This document shows, piece by piece, positions 26,561 through 34,150 of a stretch of 45,144 bases of DNA. A program made the translations under genes and the position numbers. Position 1 is the stretch's first letter, and each line of letters begins with the position of its first letter. The stretch comes from Magnetococcales bacterium. GTDB lineage: Bacteria; Pseudomonadota; Magnetococcia; Magnetococcales; DC0425bin3. The stretch spans positions 1 to 45,144 of the forward strand of contig JADGBZ010000020.1 of the NCBI GenBank assembly GCA_015231175.1, given 5' to 3'. The notes under the pieces are model-generated. The model had not been told where the DNA came from, did not search any database, and was given only the letters and a program-made list of their open reading frames with translations.

Positions 26561-26932
26561 TCAAAGGACTTTCAGTTTCGGCCCCAGCCAGCGGTTGATC
26601 TCCATCTGCCTGATCGAAATCCCAAGGCTCACCTCGGACATGGTGGTTCCCGCCGACACCAACACGCGGTTGATGTCCTCCAGGAAAGGCAACAGTTCGT
26701 CCGGCGTGATCCCCTGACCCTGGTCCTGTCTGGCGTAAATCAACGCCTTCAACTCATCGATCAAAGCCTGGCCATCGTCGTATGTCCGCTCCTTTGAAAG
26801 CCGGTGCTTCTTCTGGTAAGGCTCCGCACCCTGGGGAGGCATCAAGTTGGCCTCAATCCAACGCATCTTGCCTTTGTCAGAAACCTGAATCGTGATGGTG
26901 CGGGGGGACTGTTTGGGTGTGCTCGTGGTCAT
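26561..26932 (-). CDS. Hypothetical island protein
   Basis: A 123-residue protein with AAGGAG 9 bases before its ATG and a terminator after its stop, so it is well supported as a gene. It begins with a Ser/Thr-rich stretch, then a strand (RTITIQV), a KMRWIEANLMPPQG segment and a helical C-terminal half (DGQALIDELKALIYARQ, LLPFLEDINRVLV). No signal peptide or membrane segment. I do not recognise the family. It is divergent from the toxin-antitoxin pair, with about 300 bases between them. Confidence 0.75.
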   Translation of the reverse strand: MTTSTPKQSPRTITIQVSDKGKMRWIEANLMPPQGAEPYQKKHRLSKERTYDDGQALIDELKALIYARQDQGQGITPDELLPFLEDINRVLVSAGTTMSEVSLGISIRQMEINRWLGPKLKVL

Positions 26933-27228
26933 GGCTGTTTGCTCCTTTTCGGGGATGGATGAAAAGACCGGGTGCCGAAAACCGCAAACAGTCGGCGGAC
27001 TTATTCCCCCGAGGGGTATTGTATTCGTCCACACCCGGCCATGACCAAGCACGCAAGGCGCGTACCCAGATTCAAGGCGCAAAAATACCGCTGGTCTGAC
27101 GGGTGCGGTGTCCGCTGTTTGGTGGGGTTTTCGGCCCCGTTCCAGGAACCTATTCCCTGCCAGGGAGGAATGCAAGTGGATTTCTGCGGATGTTGTGGGA
27201 TATCTTGAGACACAGGAGGGTACAAAAC
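26933..27228. other. Divergent intergenic region of the island
   Basis: About 300 bases between the unknown minus-strand gene and the plus-strand antitoxin. Both promoters should lie here; I could not assign clear -35/-10 pairs. No coding frame is convincing. Confidence 0.45.
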
Positions 27229-27687
27229 ATGAACGATGCCGCAGGAAACATCACTTGCCTTAACGTTGCCAACTACTTCCTTTCCCTTGCCGATGAAGAG
27301 GCAGGGGATTTGATCTCGAATATGAAACTGCAAAAGCTTGTCTATTACGCGCAAGGCTTCCACTTGGCCATGTTTGACAAGCCGCTCTTTGCGGAACCTG
27401 TTGCCGCTTGGACCCACGGTCCTGTCATTCCGTTGCTCTACCAGAAATTCAAAGAGTTTGGCTCAGGACCAATCCCAAGGCCTGAAAGGGTGCTCGCTGA
27501 CCGTTTCCCGAAGGAATTGTGCGATTTTTTGAATGAAGTCTACAACGAGTATGGCCAATATGACGCCTGGAAATTGCGCAATTTGACCCATGAGGAACCA
27601 CCATGGCGGGAAACCTACAACCGGGAGCCGGGGGGGTGCATCCCTCTTGATGCCATGAAGGATTACTTCAAGACCCAGCTTCAGTAG
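27229..27687 (+). CDS. Panacea (DUF4065/SocA-like) antitoxin
   Basis: A 152-residue protein with AGGAGGG 8 bases before its ATG. The central domain has the Panacea signature: VANYFLSLA, then MKLQKLVYYAQGFHLAMFDKPLF and EPVAAWTHGPVIPLLYQKF, and a C-terminal LRNLTHEEPPWRETY segment. Proteins of this family neutralise many unrelated toxins encoded next to them (Panacea TA systems) and include SocA of Caulobacter, which delivers its toxin to ClpXP. The next gene starts 9 bases downstream and is its likely toxin. Antitoxin first, toxin second is the usual order. Confidence 0.9.
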   Translation: MNDAAGNITCLNVANYFLSLADEEAGDLISNMKLQKLVYYAQGFHLAMFDKPLFAEPVAAWTHGPVIPLLYQKFKEFGSGPIPRPERVLADRFPKELCDFLNEVYNEYGQYDAWKLRNLTHEEPPWRETYNREPGGCIPLDAMKDYFKTQLQ

Positions 27688-27696
27688 TGGTTGGAT

Positions 27697-28098
27697 ATGA
27701 TCAAGCATCGCGGAGGTCAAGGGAAAAGGATCAAGCCGCCTCCAAAAGGGTCGGGGTCAACCAACCAGGAGAAGCCGGTATTCTCCCTGGTTCATCTCCA
27801 GGACGGCCACGCCCTGGATGAATGCAACCAGGAGGAAAAGGCGGCCTTTGCAGACACGCTTTACCGTCTTTCCCGGTTGACGTGGGGAGAGATTCAAAAC
27901 GCCCCTCGTCATGGTCTTGGGTCTGAAATTATTTCCCGCGACGCCATCAAAGTTGGCATCCCAAACGTTATCACGCCTGATGTTCGCATTATCGCGTTCC
28001 GATGTCATGGAAAGGCCCCCATGCTCGGATTCCGAGATGGCAGGGTGTTTCATGTGGTATGGATGGATCGTGGTTTTACTGTGTACAGCCATGGCTGA
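27697..28098 (+). CDS. Putative toxin partner of the Panacea antitoxin
   Basis: A 133-residue protein starting at ATG 9 bases after the antitoxin stop; a TTG two codons upstream is possible. After a basic, disordered-looking start (GGQGKRIKPPPKGSG) there is a compact domain: FSLVHLQDGHALDECNQEEKAAFADTLYRLSRLTW in outline, an invariant-looking APRHGLG box (about 66-72), and a strand-rich end RIIAFRCHGKAPMLGFRDGRVFHVVWMD. The end resembles the sheet of RelE-like RNases, but the catalytic set cannot be confirmed. Similar small proteins accompany Panacea antitoxins. Toxicity and target are inferred, not shown. Confidence 0.75.
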   Translation: MIKHRGGQGKRIKPPPKGSGSTNQEKPVFSLVHLQDGHALDECNQEEKAAFADTLYRLSRLTWGEIQNAPRHGLGSEIISRDAIKVGIPNVITPDVRIIAFRCHGKAPMLGFRDGRVFHVVWMDRGFTVYSHG

Positions 28099-28134
28099 AC
28101 CGTAATGATTGCTCCAGCCGCCCGCTCATTTCTG

Positions 28135-28551
28135 TCACCTACACCCGCACCCGCGAATTCCGCGTTCTAAACGCGGAATTGTCATCACTTGCTCGCGTTT
28201 CAAACGCGACCAAGCCAAACTCTTCCAAATCAGGCGGGGGGATGCTCCTCGATCATCTTCTGCAGCACTCCTGCCGCCGTGGCTCGAATGCGTCGCGTCT
28301 CCCGCAGCAACAGAGCCTGAATCTCGGCTTGGTTGGTCATGCCGGCCAACTCGGATGCCAAGCGACCCCCCAACCCGATAGTCTCCAACACGAAGTCGAT
28401 ACCCTCCACCCACCAATGTCCTGACGTTGGATGCCGACAAAGGATCATCCGCCAACCGGAACAGGGCAGCGACAATGCGTTCCCTCGCTCTTTTGTCCAG
28501 TGCATCAAGTTCCTTTTGTGCATGGGGTTCAATAACAACGCGCCAACTCAT
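28135..28551 (-). pseudogene. Broken RelE/ParE-family toxin gene
   Basis: The first 57 residues are a normal RelE/ParE start: MSWRVVIEPHAQKELDALD, a helix RARERIVAALFRLADDP, and the strand GGGYRLRVGDYRV. The usual following strands (a YxIxD segment and a VLxVxHRR-type ending with the active residues) are missing. Instead the frame runs through unrelated sequence for 80 residues. In the next frame, DNA from about 28380 to 28240 could encode another protein's tail (NQAEIQALLLRETRRIRATAAG), so a deletion or frameshift has probably joined two pieces. The start overlaps the antitoxin stop (ATGA). Confidence 0.75.
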
Positions 28552-28838
28552 CCAACGGGACCGATGCCACGGGAGCGGGCATAATCTTCAAGGGAAATCC
28601 CCGGACGGCCTTGGCGTTCCCATATCTCCAGCCTCTCCCGAATCAAACGGGAGTCTTCGGCATCCTCAACTGTTTGCTGTGCCGTATCCGCTGTTTGCTG
28701 TGCCGTATCCGCTTCGGTCAGCAGGTGGTGGAATACCATCAGGAGGTAATCTTCCAAGGTTTGCCCGCTCTTGTTGGCCATGGCCTTCAACCGAAGTTCC
28801 ATTTCGTCCGGCAACGTGACAGAAAACATGGTCTTCAT
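28548..28838 (-). CDS. RHH-type antitoxin
   Basis: A 96-residue protein whose first 45 residues form a ribbon-helix-helix DNA-binding domain (TMFSVTLPDEMELRLKAMANKSGQTLEDYLLMVFHHLL). Such proteins bind their own promoter and neutralise a RelE/ParE toxin through the C-terminal part. Here the linker contains a perfect duplication, ADTAQQT-ADTAQQT. The start overlaps the integrase stop and its stop overlaps the broken toxin start, both as ATGA, so the three genes form one transcript led by the integrase. Confidence 0.85.
   Translation of the reverse strand: MKTMFSVTLPDEMELRLKAMANKSGQTLEDYLLMVFHHLLTEADTAQQTADTAQQTVEDAEDSRLIRERLEIWERQGRPGISLEDYARSRGIGPVG
28670..28711. repeat. Perfect 2 x 21-bp tandem repeat in the antitoxin gene
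   Basis: Unit CTGTTTGCTGTGCCGTATCCG occurs at 28670-28690 and 28691-28711 in its two copies, adding seven residues in frame. The identity suggests a recent duplication. Confidence 0.9.
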
Positions 28839-30088
28839 CCTCCCTGGTTGGCACGAATCGAGATCACTTCGGCTTTTGGGGTGCCATTCAGTGCCGCAGC
28901 GATTTGACCAGAAATTCGGTCGGCGGCCACCTTGAGTGGATCGGCACTCAGATGGGCATAGCGTTGGGTTGTGCTGGCCTGGGTATGGCCCAGGAGTGCC
29001 CCCACGATGGGCAACCCCATTCCGGATACGACGCCAATGGAAGCAAACCCGTGGCGGGTGTCATGAATGCGAACGTCACTGAGTCCAGCCCTTTCCCGAA
29101 TTTTGCGCCAGATGCGGGGAAGTCCCACCAGAGGTTGGCCATGGATGGCACCAGGGAAGCAGAACGGTTGTCCCTCGATGCGTGGTAATCCAGCCAACAA
29201 TTCCAATGCCGCCGCCCCTACATGAACCACCTTGGCCCCCGTCTTGGAGTCTGGCAGACGCAGACAACCCCTTTCAAAATCGACATGCGACCATTGCAAA
29301 GTCAAAACCTCCCCCCGCCGCATGCCGGTCAACAACAGCAAACGTAACGCGGCAATGGCGGATGGATTCACCCCCTCTCGTTCAGCTTCCCTCAGTGCAT
29401 CTCCCAGGCGGGTGAGTTCCTCACCGGTCAAAAATCTTTCCCTGCGTTCTCCAGGGAATTTTTTGATTCCATGGGTCGGATTGTCTGCCCGGAATCCCCT
29501 CTCTGTCGCAAAGACAAAAATGGCACCCAATAAACCCATGCACCGGGTTGCAGTTCCCTTGCCTCCGGTCACGATGGCCCGGCCACGCAGACCTGTCTTG
29601 ATGTCGGCAGCTGTTTTGCCTTCGGCTACGGCACTCATGAAGCGTTGCGTGTCGGTGCGGGTAACCTGATCCACGCGCTTGCGTCCCAACAAGGGTTTGA
29701 TATGGCGTTCGATCCGCCCCCGGTCGATGGACAATGTAGACGCCTTTTTGGTTGCTGTTCCTTCTGCCATGTACAGGTCACACAATTCCGCCACGGATGG
29801 CATGGACTTGATTTGCGCCTTCACTTCAGCAGGGTCTTCCCCTTTTGCCACCATTCCCAGAAGTCGGACGGCTTCCGTTCTTGCCTGGTCGGGAGTCCAA
29901 GGGGAACCATGAACCCCGATCACCAACCGCCGTTTGTTCCCATTGATGCGATATTGGACCAGATAGACCTTGCGCCCGGAGGGAGTGACCTTGAGACCGA
30001 ATCCGGTCAGGTCTTCATCAAAAAGGAACAGGTCTTTGTCACCGGGTTGGGAAGCATCGACAGTGCGTTTATTCAATCTGGTGGCCAT
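28835..30088 (-). CDS. Tyrosine integrase of the island
   Basis: A 417-residue phage-type integrase. The N-terminal arm-binding domain (about 1-90, with LTGFGLKVTPSGRKVYLVQYR) belongs to the DUF4102 type. A core-binding domain follows (100-195). The catalytic domain has Arg257 in TGMRRGE, Lys282, His342 and Arg345 in IHDTRHG, His368 in LLGHTQ and the nucleophile Tyr377 in TQRYAHL; all are present. It should integrate and excise the island at tRNA-Val. Its end overlaps the RHH antitoxin start. Confidence 0.95.
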   Translation of the reverse strand: MATRLNKRTVDASQPGDKDLFLFDEDLTGFGLKVTPSGRKVYLVQYRINGNKRRLVIGVHGSPWTPDQARTEAVRLLGMVAKGEDPAEVKAQIKSMPSVAELCDLYMAEGTATKKASTLSIDRGRIERHIKPLLGRKRVDQVTRTDTQRFMSAVAEGKTAADIKTGLRGRAIVTGGKGTATRCMGLLGAIFVFATERGFRADNPTHGIKKFPGERRERFLTGEELTRLGDALREAEREGVNPSAIAALRLLLLTGMRRGEVLTLQWSHVDFERGCLRLPDSKTGAKVVHVGAAALELLAGLPRIEGQPFCFPGAIHGQPLVGLPRIWRKIRERAGLSDVRIHDTRHGFASIGVVSGMGLPIVGALLGHTQASTTQRYAHLSADPLKVAADRISGQIAAALNGTPKAEVISIRANQGG

Positions 30089-30138
30089 GAATTTTCCCTC
30101 TGGTATGGCGAAAAATCAGGGTATTGGGAATGAATTCC

Positions 30139-30157
30139 AGTACCCACATAGTACCCA
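30139..30157. repeat. Arm-type repeat, right end
   Basis: Identical 19-base copy of 26436-26454, located between the integrase start and attR, about 50 bases upstream of the integrase gene; it could also let integrase control its own promoter. Confidence 0.75.
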
Positions 30158-30264
30158 ACCAAAAGGAAATTAGCGAAAACAAGCAGCAACGTCAAGAAAG
30201 CAAATGATTGATATTGATGACATCATAGGGTGCGCGGAAACCACGGAAAACGGTATCCCTTGCT

Positions 30265-30310
30265 TTGACACGGTAGGGGTCAGAGGTTCAAATCCTCTAC
30301 CGCCCACCAT
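30265..30310 (+). repeat. attR core, displaced 3' end of tRNA-Val
   Basis: Identical 46-bp copy of 26343-26388. The bases before it do not form the 5' half of a tRNA, so this is a tRNA fragment left by integration. Confidence 0.95.
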
Positions 30311-30326
30311 CGGGAGCAATAAAATG

Positions 30327-30354
30327 ACGGCCACTCGCAAGGTGGCCGTTTTTT
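30327..30354 (+). terminator. Original tRNA-Val terminator, now beyond attR
   Basis: Same stem and loop as 26404-26430 with six T. It is separated from the att core by a different 16-base spacer. Confidence 0.9.
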
Positions 30355-30374
30355 GTTTCGATGGTGCAACTGTT

Positions 30375-30488
30375 CACCACCCTTGCAAGAAAAACCTGGA
30401 TATGAAAGCCTTTGTCAGGGCTTCGCCCCAAACCCCACCAGGACTCTGACCTGGACCTGCCAGGGAGCCACCCCCCTGGACCCCGAGC
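30375..30488 (+). repeat. Interspersed repeat, copy B
   Basis: About 110 bases related to copy A (25291-25393): ACCCTTGCAAGAAA, AAGCCTTTGTCAGGGCTTCG, GACCTGCCAGGGAGCC and CCCTGGACCCCGA blocks. It lies just outside the island's right end, between the terminator and the methyltransferase gene. Confidence 0.7.
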
Positions 30489-30529
30489 GTGGCCAAGTGG
30501 TGAATAGTGACTCAATGGCAACCATTCAC

Positions 30530-31465
30530 TCAGGGTTCTGTGTGGTTGCCACAGGTAAAGCTCATCGGTGTTGCCCATCCGGGTGGCACGTATTTCAGAA
30601 GACCGAGCAACCCGCACAAGCGCAACCCGCCAAGAATCCTGACGAGCATGCTCCCCCCAGGAGTGGCGTCATGACGCTTCCTGAACAACTCGTCCGTAAA
30701 GACGCGATCCATGAACCTGTGCATGAGTCCGGGCTGAAAAGTCACCTGGAGACCATGTCGATTGGCCACTCTCTGGATGCGATGGCTGGTGACAAAATTG
30801 AGAGACAGCCAAAGCTCTTGGTTTGACGATATTTTCTTGTCGAAAATCCTTCTTGTGATACCGGGAAAACCGGGAAGCAAAGGCACTCCGAAATGAGGCT
30901 CATAGGGAAAAACATAGTTGGGGCACACATGCATCATCCTCCCGCCTGGCGCAAGGCAGGCGACCATGGCGGCGCACGCTTGTTCAAGATGGTCGATATG
31001 TTCCAGAACGTTGAAGGAAAAAACGACATCAAAGCGGCCATGGGTTTCAGGGTCCAGTTGTTCTGCGGTCACATTCAAGGGCTCTCTTTTTCCACCCGCG
31101 AAACGCCGGACTTCCATGGCAATTTTGGCGAACAGGTCAAAGAATCCCGCATTGGGCTCGAGGGCGACCACGTCAAAGCCATGCAACTCGATCCAGAGGG
31201 AGAGAAAACCGATGCCGGAACCTATTTCAAGGATTCTGTGGTGTGGAGACATCTGAAGACGCACGTCAACATAATAAAAAAGCGCCTCATTCATGTACGT
31301 ATCCAGGATCGACAGCAGACTGGATTTTGGTTTGTCGCACAAAATCGCCAAGCCCGCGAGAAAATCGTCCTGACGAAATCTGTCAAGCCAGGCTGCAAAC
31401 TCCCCCGGTTCAGGGAGGATCTGCGTGCCGCATGAACAATGAGCGGCAGGATCATCAGCCATCAT
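30530..31465 (-). CDS. SAM-dependent methyltransferase
   Basis: A 311-residue protein of the class I methyltransferase fold. Motif I is ILEIGSGIGFLSLW (78-91), followed by the acidic DVVALEPN, then FDVVFSFNVLEHIDHLEQA and the post-motif LAPGGRMMHVCPNY. These are typical of small-molecule O- or N-methyltransferases (Methyltransf_11/12 type). The C-terminal part contains TPGGSMLVRILGGLRLCGLLGLL, which may touch the membrane. It is the last gene of the glycan cluster on this strand, so a sugar or lipid-linked sugar is a likely substrate. Two adjacent ATG codons at 31465 and 31462 are possible starts. Confidence 0.85.
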   Translation of the reverse strand: MMADDPAAHCSCGTQILPEPGEFAAWLDRFRQDDFLAGLAILCDKPKSSLLSILDTYMNEALFYYVDVRLQMSPHHRILEIGSGIGFLSLWIELHGFDVVALEPNAGFFDLFAKIAMEVRRFAGGKREPLNVTAEQLDPETHGRFDVVFSFNVLEHIDHLEQACAAMVACLAPGGRMMHVCPNYVFPYEPHFGVPLLPGFPGITRRIFDKKISSNQELWLSLNFVTSHRIQRVANRHGLQVTFQPGLMHRFMDRVFTDELFRKRHDATPGGSMLVRILGGLRLCGLLGLLKYVPPGWATPMSFTCGNHTEP

Positions 31466-31486
31466 GCCCCTCGATCCGGTTGCCCT

Positions 31487-31560
31487 GCAAACAGCGCATG
31501 ATCATTCTGGCAGTCCCTGCATCGCAAACAGCGCATGATCATTCTGGCACCCCCTGCATC
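31487..31560. repeat. 2 x 37-bp tandem repeat
   Basis: Two units of 37 bases (31487-31523 and 31524-31560), beginning GCAAACAGCGCATGATCATT, differ at only two positions. The repeat spans the junction between the glycosyltransferase end and the methyltransferase leader; the C-terminal residues of the glycosyltransferase lie in the second unit. Confidence 0.85.
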
Positions 31561-32534
31561 ACCTGGCTCTGATGGGCACCTTGATTGTCACAAGAATCGT
31601 CAAACCCGACAGTTTTCATGATGACATAGGGAGGTTTTCTTGTGCTATTGAAATGTGTGCGTGCCATATACTCCCCGATGATACCCAATATAAGAAGCTG
31701 GACACCAGAGAATATGGCAACAATCGAGGCAAGAAAGGTGAAACCAGGCACAACACTGCCAAAAAAGAGAAACCTGACCAGGACAAAACCCAGGACAAGC
31801 AGACCAAAAATAGCGAACAGAAACCCCATCAGACCTGCCAGCCGCAGAGGCAGGACGCTGAAGCCAATCAGCATACTCATGGCCAGATCCAACAGCTTGG
31901 TCAGGGAGTAGGTGCTTTGGCCGGACAAACGCCGGGCGTGCGCAACCGGTATGGCGGCAAATCGGGTTGTCCCCCAGGAGAGCAATACATCCAGCGAGAC
32001 ATTGGGAGCGGCAAAATCTTGAAAGGCCCGACACAGACGCGCACGAAACACGCGAAATGGACTGACGGACATGGCATTCTTTGCACCCAAAGCAGGAACC
32101 ATGGCACAACGCACCAGGGCTGAGGAGAACCGGCGCCATAAAGATTGTTGGTAATCCTGTGGGTAGCCATAAACCACGTCACAACCTTCTTCCATGGCCC
32201 TCAGCAATTTTTCCAACTCTTCTGGAGGATTTTGCAGGTCGTCATCCATGGTGGCGATCAGATCAAATCGGGCATGTCGGATGCCACACAGCAGGGTATT
32301 GTGTTGTCCAAAATTGCGGGACAGATGGATCCCTTTGATCCAATTGTGTTTTTTACACATGGCAACAACCACGTCCCACGTTTGATCGGGGGATGCGTCG
32401 TTGACCAGAATCAGTTCATAATCTTCCACAAGGTTCGGCAGAACCCCGGCCAGCCGCTCAACCAGGTGGGACAGAATGTTTTGGCTGCAATAAACCGGCA
32501 CCACGACCGAGAGGTTCGTTATTTTTTTTTGCAT
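31539..32534 (-). CDS. GT2 glycosyltransferase, polyprenyl-phosphate type
   Basis: A 331-residue enzyme. The GT-A domain starts SVVVPVYCSQN and has the nucleotide-binding LVNDASPDQTW (Asp46) and the metal-binding TMDDDLQNPPEEL (Asp97-99). FRVFRA and LSGQSTYSLTKL motifs precede two membrane helices (about 225-250 and 262-290) and end GIIGEYMAR. This is the plan of the DPM1/GtrB/ArnC group, which attaches a sugar to undecaprenyl phosphate on the cytoplasmic side. Partner genes in the cluster suggest a 4-amino-4,6-dideoxyhexose or another sugar as donor; sequence alone does not decide. The last residues are encoded in the 37-bp tandem repeat. Confidence 0.9.
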   Translation of the reverse strand: MQKKITNLSVVVPVYCSQNILSHLVERLAGVLPNLVEDYELILVNDASPDQTWDVVVAMCKKHNWIKGIHLSRNFGQHNTLLCGIRHARFDLIATMDDDLQNPPEELEKLLRAMEEGCDVVYGYPQDYQQSLWRRFSSALVRCAMVPALGAKNAMSVSPFRVFRARLCRAFQDFAAPNVSLDVLLSWGTTRFAAIPVAHARRLSGQSTYSLTKLLDLAMSMLIGFSVLPLRLAGLMGFLFAIFGLLVLGFVLVRFLFFGSVVPGFTFLASIVAIFSGVQLLILGIIGEYMARTHFNSTRKPPYVIMKTVGFDDSCDNQGAHQSQVMQGVPE

Positions 32535-32623
32535 CGCATCCCATCTCGCGCCAGAAAGTTGAAAATCACCTGTCTACGCATCCGTGCAAAAAACCATTTA
32601 TAACAAATACAAAGACGGCCATG

Positions 32624-33751
32624 TTATTTGAATGACAGGATCGTCGAAATCACCTTCTCCTGATCCGCCTCACTCAACGTTGAATAGAATGGCAACCTGG
32701 CCAATCGGTCACTCATCTTTTCGGCAACAGGACAGTCACCCGGTCTGGCGCCATATTTTTTCCCCATGGGCGAGAGGTGCAACGGGATATAGTGAAATAC
32801 ACTCATGATGTCATGATCGGCCAAATGTTTGAAAAATCTCTGGCGTGTTTCCATGTCCTGAAAAATTAAATAGTACATGTGATAGGCTTGTTGACAATAT
32901 TCTGGAACAAAAGGACGCTGCACACCCCTTGCATGGGCCCACGCTGCCAACTGTTGATCATACCTTGACCAAATGGCCTTGCGGGCGCTCATGATGTCAT
33001 GTCGTTGCTCGAATTGGGCATACAGAACGGCTGCCAGGGCATCGGCCAGGACATAACTCGAACCCAGGTCAACCCAGGTGTATTTATCGACCATCCCCCG
33101 AAAAAATTGTTGCCGATTGGTACCTTTCTCCAGCAATATTTCCGCACGCTCAACGAGTTCCTGATCGTTGATCAGCAGTGCCCCTCCCTCCCCGCAATTG
33201 AAATTTTTGGTTTCATGAAAGCTTTGGGTAGCCAGGATCCCCATGGTTCCCAAAGGCCTGCCCCGATAGCTTCCGAACAAACCATGGGCATTGTCTTCGA
33301 CAACCTTCACCCCGTGTTGCGCAGCGACAGAGATGATGTCGTCCATGTCACAACCCACACCGGCGTAATGGACCGCCACCACGGCCTTGGTGCGGGCCGA
33401 GATTTTTTGCATCCATTTTTTCTCGTCCAGATTCATGGTGTCAGGACGTATATCCGCAAAGATGATGTGGGCGCCACGCAACGAAAAAGCATTGGCAGTC
33501 GAGGTAAACGTGTAGGAAGGCACGATCACTTCGTCACCGGGTTGGATATCCAGCAACAGCGCAACCATCTCCAGGGCATCGGTGCATGAAGTGGTCAACA
33601 AGGCCCGATGGACGCCAAGTTCCCGCGCTAAAAATTGTTCGCAACACCGGGTGTAATAGCCACCGCCGGAAATATGGCCCCGTTCCACAGCATCCAACAG
33701 ATATTTTTTTTCATGACCCGTGAAGGAAGGACGATTGAATGGAATTCTCAT
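32624..33751 (-). CDS. wecE: dTDP-4-amino-4,6-dideoxygalactose transaminase (WecE-like)
   Basis: A 375-residue DegT/DnrJ/EryC1-family aminotransferase that transfers an amino group from glutamate to a dTDP-4-keto-6-deoxyhexose. Signatures are IPFNRPSFTGHE at the start, LTTSCTDALEMVALLL, GDEVIVPSYTFTSTANAF, VVEDNAHGLFGSYRG with the cofactor Asp, and SFHETKNFNCGEGGAL with Lys182 as the Schiff-base residue. This combination is specific to the WecE/RffA subgroup. The downstream chemistry would be acetylation by the WecD-like protein encoded nearby. RmlA/RmlB enzymes that make the substrate are not in this window. Confidence 0.92.
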   Translation of the reverse strand: MRIPFNRPSFTGHEKKYLLDAVERGHISGGGYYTRCCEQFLARELGVHRALLTTSCTDALEMVALLLDIQPGDEVIVPSYTFTSTANAFSLRGAHIIFADIRPDTMNLDEKKWMQKISARTKAVVAVHYAGVGCDMDDIISVAAQHGVKVVEDNAHGLFGSYRGRPLGTMGILATQSFHETKNFNCGEGGALLINDQELVERAEILLEKGTNRQQFFRGMVDKYTWVDLGSSYVLADALAAVLYAQFEQRHDIMSARKAIWSRYDQQLAAWAHARGVQRPFVPEYCQQAYHMYYLIFQDMETRQRFFKHLADHDIMSVFHYIPLHLSPMGKKYGARPGDCPVAEKMSDRLARLPFYSTLSEADQEKVISTILSFK

Positions 33752-33904
33752 GATGGTTGCCTGAAATCATACATCGATGTGTGCCACAAACCGGGGCGGA
33801 CCGGTCAAGGCCTGCGTGACGGACATCAAGCTACTGTCCCAGGCCGGGTGGGGAGTATGCACGCTATCAGCCCATTTATCCAGGACTCAAACCACCCGGC
33901 AACG

Positions 33905-33955
33905 AATCGGAATCCAGGGGGCTGGCTCCCTGGCAGGTCAAGGGCAGCGCCCCGT
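33905..33955 (-). repeat. Interspersed repeat, partial reverse copy C
   Basis: Read on the minus strand it contains GACCTGCCAGGGAGCCA and CCCCCTGGAT, matching the right half of copies A and B. Confidence 0.65.
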
Positions 33956-33993
33956 TTTGTTTTTGTACGCCCCCCTTCTCCCAGGCCTTTTTT

Positions 33994-34111
33994 GCGTTGT
34001 TTGCAAATAAGGCTCAAGGGGCGACGGGCAAGAATGCTGAAGGGGTGCTGAAGCGTTGTTTGCAAATAAGGCTCAAGGGGCGACGGGCAAGAATGCTGAA
34101 GGGGTGCTGAA
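33994..34111. repeat. Perfect 2 x 59-bp tandem repeat
   Basis: The unit begins GCGTTGTTTGCAAATAAGG and ends GGGTGCTGAA; copies lie at 33994-34052 and 34053-34111 without visible difference. It is a recent duplication in noncoding DNA. Confidence 0.92.
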
Positions 34112-34150
34112 AGCGAGGGTACTGAACGGCTACTCATTGGCAAGGCCGGC

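Larger units (their letters stand above)
33752..34150. other. Noncoding gap with repeats inside the glycan cluster
   Basis: Four hundred bases without a convincing gene separate wecE and the WecD-like gene. It contains a reverse partial copy of the interspersed repeat (33905-33955) and a 59-bp tandem duplication (33994-34111). A promoter for wecE may lie at its left end. Confidence 0.6.

Noticed and set aside
30204-30449. Frame crossing attR
   Set aside because: It runs through the tRNA fragment, the terminator and repeat B, so it cannot be a real gene.
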